A stretch of 42,075 nucleotides of DNA from positions 1-42,075 of the IMG/VR virus record IMGVR_UViG_3300025151_000089. One strand, given 5' to 3'. The notes beneath the pieces are model-generated. The model saw only the letters and a list, made by a program, of their open reading frames with translations, ran no database searches and had not been told where the DNA came from. The stretch comes from a virus. Below, piece after piece: positions 38,539 through 42,075 of the stretch (positions are counted from its first letter, which is position 1; each line of letters begins with the position of its first letter). A program made the position numbers and the translations under genes.

Positions 38539-38542
38539 AATC

Positions 38543-38947
38543 TTACCCTAAATATGCTGCAACTTCTACACCGTCTGGCAGTATAGAAGTTATTTCATCA
38601 TCGTTTAAAAGAAGAAACTTTACGCCTTTGACTACAATCTTTTGACCAGCATATTTGCCATAAGTCACACGATCACCAATTTTTGGTAAAACTTCTGATT
38701 TCCATTTTGCGCCTGTGTCTCTGTCACGATACGCAAGCTCACCCATAGCGCATACTGTGCCATGAGCTGTAAGATATTCTTCATTATCTTTTGATGAATC
38801 TGGCAGTAATATACCGCCTGCTGTTTTCATTTTCACCTGATTAGGCTGAACCAAAACTTTCCAATTTAGGGGAATTGGGATTTGATGAGAACCAATTGTT
38901 GCACTGGTTTCTTCATCTGTAAATATTCTATCATGCTGATGAGACAT
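38543..38947 (-). CDS. groES-like: GroES-like co-chaperonin
   Basis: This 134-aa protein matches Cpn10 with an N-terminal extension of about 24 residues. IPLNWKVLVQPNQVKMKTAG (25-44) and GGILLPDSSKDNEEYLTAHG (44-63) give the first strand and mobile loop, and PKIGDRVTYGKYAGQKIVVK (88-107) with FLLLNDDEITSIL (111-123) the last strands. Phage co-chaperonins such as T4 Gp31 cap host GroEL to fold capsid protein; its place just before the scaffold and capsid genes fits that. I chose the ATG at 38947 (GAGGAGG upstream) over starts at 38965. Confidence 0.85.
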   Translation of the reverse strand: MSHQHDRIFTDEETSATIGSHQIPIPLNWKVLVQPNQVKMKTAGGILLPDSSKDNEEYLTAHGTVCAMGELAYRDRDTGAKWKSEVLPKIGDRVTYGKYAGQKIVVKGVKFLLLNDDEITSILPDGVEVAAYLG

Positions 38948-38948
38948 G

Positions 38949-39146
38949 TCATACATCCTCCTCATTAAGAGTTTTTAAAGTTTCGCGGATAACCTCAGAG
39001 GCTTGCATTAAGCCTTCTGCGATCCCTACGTTTTTATGATATGCGTTGAAGTCGGCCATCCGACCATCAACCATACCTTCAGCTATTTCTAACCGCCGTT
39101 TCTCCAGATTTTTTCTGATCTTCTGGAGTAGATCGCTTGTTGTCAT
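38949..39146 (-). CDS. Small helical head-region protein, 65 aa
   Basis: The protein is helical and charged (TSDLLQKIRKNLEKRRLEIA, then MADFNAYHKNVGIAEGLMQA). A strong AGGAGG lies 8 bases before the ATG. The pattern is common as a small protein beside capsid genes in marine phages, but I cannot name a function. Confidence 0.6.
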   Translation of the reverse strand: MTTSDLLQKIRKNLEKRRLEIAEGMVDGRMADFNAYHKNVGIAEGLMQASEVIRETLKTLNEEDV

Positions 39147-39219
39147 CTTTCACGCCTCCTGACATTGACACGCCAGTCACAAGCACTTCGACAACTTCAG
39201 AGTTTTTTTGTTCTGGCAT
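39079..39219 (-). CDS. Possible small protein, 46 aa, overlapping its neighbour
   Basis: A 46-codon frame begins MPEQKNSEVVEVLVTGVSMS in a TAATG overlap with the 45-aa basic peptide, and its last 68 bases overlap the next gene in another frame. The first half looks like a real beta strand pair (VVEVLVTGVSMSGG) and the rest is hydrophilic. The overlap is long, so I keep confidence moderate. Confidence 0.42.
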   Translation of the reverse strand: MPEQKNSEVVEVLVTGVSMSGGVKDDNKRSTPEDQKKSGETAVRNS

Positions 39220-39356
39220 TAGTATTTTTTACCTTTCTTCATTGTTTTCTTTTTTTTCTTTACATTCTTTTTGACAGATTTCATAGGTTTCTTTTTGCCA
39301 TACTTCATTTTTTGTCCTCCTTTAGACATAAGTTTACCAAAACTTGCTCTATTCAT
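39219..39356 (-). CDS. Lys-rich small protein sharing the capsid N-terminus, 45 aa
   Basis: The frame begins MNRASFGKLMSKGGQKMKYG and then is almost all Lys (KKKPMKSVKKNVKKKKKTM). It starts in an ATGA overlap with the 185-aa gene, and a second ATG follows an AAAGGAGGA site within it at residue 17. The first six residues equal those at the start of the major capsid protein (MNRASF), and the DNA ATGAATAGAGCA is the same at both. It may bind DNA or act in capsid assembly; the resemblance may also be chance. Confidence 0.52.
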   Translation of the reverse strand: MNRASFGKLMSKGGQKMKYGKKKPMKSVKKNVKKKKKTMKKGKKY

Positions 39357-39910
39357 CGCCCCATAACCTTGTTGGCCATATTACCAAAGAACCTCACGAC
39401 AGGTGGTGCTGCTTTCATTGCGCCCATCATAGCCGCTGTGATAACTCCAGAACCAACTGCCATTGGTGCAATTTCTTCTTTGCCTGTCTCTATTCGATCT
39501 TCTGCGCTTTCACCTTCTCCAGTGCCGCTTACAAATCCACCAAAAGCTCCAGTTCCAGTTCCAAATGCAACATTTGGCAAAAATTTACCGCCAACCATTC
39601 TGGTTACTGCCATTGGAGCGCCAACTGAAATTGTTGGCAACATACCTAAACCACTAGATGTTGTGTATTCGGCTGGATAGTTTTCCTTAAACGCAGCTTG
39701 CTGCTGATTGATTTCGCTGTCGATCTCTTGAAATGTCTTGTCGCTAAACGGCGCTCTTATTCCAGCTTCGATCTCACCACCCAAACCCACAATTGTTGCG
39801 CTGTCTAATGCAGTTCGAGCCATACCTTTTAAAGCCTCTGGATCTTGTCCAGTCAAATCGTACTTTGGTGGCGAAGACATTTTGTAATATGTTTCCCAAA
39901 AGCCAGCCAT
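39353..39910 (-). CDS. Gly-rich head-region protein, 185 aa
   Basis: The protein begins AGFWETYYKMSSPPKYDLTG and has Ala/Gly-rich hydrophobic stretches (SGLGMLPTISVGAPMAVTRM, then AFGTGTGAFGGFVSGTGEGE, APMAVGSGVITAAMMGAMKA) suited to membrane or pore contact. A strong AGGAGG precedes it. It is overlapped by a TAATG junction. It may be a minor virion or ejection component encoded near the portal end; no family is recognised. Confidence 0.55.
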   Translation of the reverse strand: MAGFWETYYKMSSPPKYDLTGQDPEALKGMARTALDSATIVGLGGEIEAGIRAPFSDKTFQEIDSEINQQQAAFKENYPAEYTTSSGLGMLPTISVGAPMAVTRMVGGKFLPNVAFGTGTGAFGGFVSGTGEGESAEDRIETGKEEIAPMAVGSGVITAAMMGAMKAAPPVVRFFGNMANKVMGR

Positions 39911-40101
39911 TAAACTTGACCTCCTGACAGCTCACGCGCCAAAACTTTTAACGTATCTGCAAAGCCTTTATCCAACTCTTTAGCGGCCATAGCAAATTTC
40001 TTAGGAGATATTTCGCTAGACTTTAGGCCACGCCGCTCCAAAAAGCTCTTAGCTGCTCTAATTTCTGCTTGCGCTACGCGCTTAACTGCCGCTCTCGCCA
40101 T
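39910..40101 (-). CDS. Small basic helical protein, 63 aa
   Basis: The protein is basic and helical (AAVKRVAQAEIRAAKSFLER, then KFAMAAKELDKGFADTLKVL). Two ATGs lie side by side (40104 and 40101); GGAG is 6 bases from the second. It overlaps the 519-aa gene's end by 20 bases. It may be an accessory of that protein. Function unknown. Confidence 0.55.
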   Translation of the reverse strand: MARAAVKRVAQAEIRAAKSFLERRGLKSSEISPKKFAMAAKELDKGFADTLKVLARELSGGQV

Positions 40102-41641
40102 CATTATCTCCTACGCCTTGCAACGCGCCATAACCAACTGTACCAACTAAAGGCACAGAAAACAAATTTTCCTTCATCTGGCGCATTACGCCTTCTCTAT
40201 ATTCATCTTTATTTGGTCCAAAGTCAGTGTAAGTCGATACAGGCAAATTGTTTTCTCTGAAGATCCGCATCACTTCTTTGTTTTCAGTAAGATGTCTAGG
40301 AACAAGAGCAGTATCAAAATCACTTAGGCTCATTGCATAATTAGGTTTTGCTTCAAAATACTTTGTTGGAGCAGTTTGCATAATTTCACCAACACGGTTT
40401 ATTGCATCTCTGAGCGCAGGAATATCGTCCATAGATACAAAACCTTCAGATACAGCCGCTGTACGAGCAATGTCTGGATCGTTCCTTGCTATAGCCAAAA
40501 GCAGCTCATTTGCTGTTTCTATACCCATCATGCGTGTTATCGGCTCTTGAGTTGTGACAAGCTCGCCGTCTTCATTTCTAGATCTTTTTGTTCTAATTTC
40601 TGTTTTCTTAAATTTTTCTGTAAGATCATCGATCATAGAATATTTTACATCGTGAAATTGACTGAATAAATCTTCAAGAGGGTTTGTTCTAAAATCTGGG
40701 TTATCTCTTTCTTCAACATAAATTTGACCTCTAGCATCTTTGACCTCATCAATACTTTTAAATGGTCGTGACGTTGCTGCTCTAAATGCCCCTGCATAGT
40801 TTTGAGATCCATATTCAGAAGCTGGTAGATACATTGAACCGTAGTCGCCTTGGCGCATATCTTTTAGGCTTGTTGATAATGTTGCTGGCCTGTCTGGTCT
40901 TGGGCTTCCATCAGAGTAATATGGATCTTTTGGAGGCAGCACTCTGCCAACATCTGCATATTCTGAAATGCCATCATAATCAGCAAGAAGTTCTTTATTA
41001 TCGACAAGTCTTGCAGTGCGCCCATCACCTCTTAATGCTCTACTTGCTGCTCCAAACAGTTCGCCAAAACTATCAAAATCTTTTGGATCAACTAAATCAA
41101 AAGCTATAGCAGCATTTACCATTCTTAAATCTAAGTCAGAGTCTTCTAATGCTCCTGATGATAAATATCTGGCAGTATCGTCTGCTATGTGACCAAAATT
41201 TATGTCTGCTTTTAGACGTTCTTTAAATTGTTTTGTATTTTTTATTTTTACTTTGCTTTTTGGCTGTCTGCCTGTGTAAGCATCTGTTGGATAGATGTTC
41301 ATGTTTGGGTTTAACTTATAGGGGTCCATAATCAGGCTAATCTCACCAAACTTTTGTAAATTAGCTGGATCTGAAATGCCAATCGATGGGCTAGGAATGC
41401 CGCCAAGTTCATTCGCTACCAATATACCTTCAAGGCTTGTATTATGCACTGCTATCAAAGGCGCATTATCTACTGTTGGTTCTGGAACAGATGGCATGGT
41501 TCGAACTTGTGTTTGCAATTCTTGTACATTGCCAGCACTTTCTCTGCCAAACGCATCACGAATGGCAGAAAACATTCCTTTACTAGTGTCGATAATTCTT
41601 TCACCAAGTTGACTAATTGCGCCTTTTGCTGGATTTGCCAT
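40082..41641 (-). CDS. Polyvalent-like virion-associated protein with HNxxxxxI...GG...PS signature, 519 aa
   Basis: An N-terminal section (1-60) is followed by AVHNTSLEGILVANELGGIP (64-83), SPSIGIS (84-90), FGEISLI (98-104) and then DAYTGRQPK (120-128). This HN..GG..PS..G-I-x-L-I..DAY.xRxP order recalls a domain of large phage polyvalent proteins. The rest is hydrophilic and modular and no catalytic motif could be fixed. It lies next to the portal/capsid end, so it may be packaged and delivered as an effector, but this is inference. I chose the ATG at 41641 over 41770 because it lies one base after the previous stop. Confidence 0.6.
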   Translation of the reverse strand: MANPAKGAISQLGERIIDTSKGMFSAIRDAFGRESAGNVQELQTQVRTMPSVPEPTVDNAPLIAVHNTSLEGILVANELGGIPSPSIGISDPANLQKFGEISLIMDPYKLNPNMNIYPTDAYTGRQPKSKVKIKNTKQFKERLKADINFGHIADDTARYLSSGALEDSDLDLRMVNAAIAFDLVDPKDFDSFGELFGAASRALRGDGRTARLVDNKELLADYDGISEYADVGRVLPPKDPYYSDGSPRPDRPATLSTSLKDMRQGDYGSMYLPASEYGSQNYAGAFRAATSRPFKSIDEVKDARGQIYVEERDNPDFRTNPLEDLFSQFHDVKYSMIDDLTEKFKKTEIRTKRSRNEDGELVTTQEPITRMMGIETANELLLAIARNDPDIARTAAVSEGFVSMDDIPALRDAINRVGEIMQTAPTKYFEAKPNYAMSLSDFDTALVPRHLTENKEVMRIFRENNLPVSTYTDFGPNKDEYREGVMRQMKENLFSVPLVGTVGYGALQGVGDNDGESGS

Positions 41642-41642
41642 C

Positions 41643-41900
41643 TTACCACGCCTTACATGACCAATATCTGGCTTTAGTCTTCGGGCCGGGGTTATCGCAG
41701 TTATGACGCGATCTAAAGTTTTTTCTACGACCTTTTTGGTTCTTTTTAATAGACATATTTGGGTCGCCAAAGGTAACGCGCTTTACTCTATCGCCGTCTT
41801 TGACATACACCACAGACTTCTTTTTGCCATAAGATGTTTCGCCTTTGGCAATGCGTCGAGGCTTGTTAAGCGTAACTTTTTTACCTTTGTATGTAGCCAT
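41643..41900 (-). CDS. Basic conserved head-region protein, 85 aa
   Basis: A basic N-terminal half (KGKKVTLNKPRRIAKGETSY) and VTFGDPNMSIKKNQKGRRKN lead to NCDNPGPKTKARYWSCKAW at the end. The ending RxxHxC[DS]xxxxxTxxxYWxCxxW is a recurring signature in short proteins near podovirus portals. The two Cys and one His may bind zinc. Function is not known to me. It overlaps the 37-aa gene by TAATG. Confidence 0.65.
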   Translation of the reverse strand: MATYKGKKVTLNKPRRIAKGETSYGKKKSVVYVKDGDRVKRVTFGDPNMSIKKNQKGRRKNFRSRHNCDNPGPKTKARYWSCKAW

Positions 41901-42013
41901 TACTTTTTCTTCTTCTTTTGCTTTTTCATTTTTTTGAAGTCAGCGCCAGTAATTTTGTTTTTTGGTTTGGCTTTGCTTGCAATCTTTTTTTGAGCTGGAC
42001 TTAATTTTTTCAT
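41900..42013 (-). CDS. Lys-rich small protein, 37 aa
   Basis: The frame reads MKKLSPAQKKIASKAKPKNK, then ITGADFKKMKK and a run of Lys. The motif KITGADF with a Lys tail recurs in small marine phage proteins. It joins its neighbours by ATGA and TAATG overlaps. It may bind nucleic acid, by composition only. Confidence 0.58.
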   Translation of the reverse strand: MKKLSPAQKKIASKAKPKNKITGADFKKMKKQKKKKK

Positions 42014-42075
42014 TTTTTATGCACCTTCTGAACTTCAAAAGACGCCTTCTTACTTGCGCCTTTGTGGGGTTTATA
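42010..42075 (-). CDS. C-terminal fragment of a small basic protein (runs off right edge)
   Basis: The last 21 codons of a frame that continues beyond the right edge end ...YKPHKGASKKASFEVQKVHKK, with the stop overlapping the next start (ATGA). The basic composition matches its two downstream neighbours. The real start and length cannot be seen. Confidence 0.48.
   Translation of the reverse strand, partial: YKPHKGASKKASFEVQKVHKK

Noticed and set aside
1-42075. Integrase, attachment sites, CRISPR arrays, tRNA genes, insertion sequences, diversity-generating retroelement
   Set aside because: None was recognised by eye on either strand. The tail fibre has no nearby reverse transcriptase or template repeat, and the repeats present are coding or iteron-like, not CRISPR spacers.

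Overview
The window reads as most of the genome of a lytic tailed phage with a short-tailed (podovirus) morphology, about 42 kb and densely packed. The evidence is terminase genes, a capsid, scaffold and co-chaperonin block, P22 gp4/gp10-like neck proteins, a tail fibre, large repetitive Gly/Ala-rich proteins of the virion-ejection type, and a holin/endolysin pair. There is no tape-measure gene, tail sheath, integrase, tRNA or phage RNA polymerase. I infer from memory of similar small proteins in marine viromes that the host is an aquatic, perhaps alphaproteobacterial, bacterium; the sequence alone does not prove this.

Layout. (1) 1-620, minus: the first 59 codons of the large terminase run off the left edge, after the small terminase and a terminator. 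(2) 626-6482, minus: early leftward genes (HTH protein, prim-pol/helicase, adenine methyltransferase, then small regulators and unknowns including a MarR-like protein, an NrdR-like zinc ribbon and an HD hydrolase), interrupted by a repeat-rich AT-rich gap at 2964-3305 that is a candidate origin or control region. (3) 6483-6594: divergent control region with a promoter overlapping an inverted repeat. (4) 6595-15219, plus: recombination/replication genes (Sak4-like ATPase, DUF669 protein, Cas4-like exonuclease, DEAH helicase, VRR-NUC nuclease), a Mom-type DNA-modification enzyme, then small accessory genes. (5) 15209-15228: shared stem-loop where converging transcripts meet. (6) 15216-42075, minus: late genes. 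In transcription order from the right edge these are small basic proteins, a 519-aa polyvalent-like protein, co-chaperonin, scaffold, head proteins, major capsid, an accessory insert, neck and tail, fibre, lysis genes, the gp10-like hub and ejection proteins.

The missing portal and the rest of the large terminase should lie just beyond the edges. Because the terminase leaves leftward and head genes enter from the right in the same direction, the map is most simply a circular or circularly permuted genome with a few kb missing.

The most unusual element is a promoter-operator module present six times (three on each strand). It has a TTGNAA -35, a 16-bp spacer carrying a TGACA-N2-TGTCA dyad, a TATAT -10 and a purine-rich leader. 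It drives early leftward, early rightward and capsid-region accessory genes, so scattered small genes appear to form one regulon. Many very short genes lie between annotated ones and are tied together by ATGA, TAATG or TGATG overlaps.
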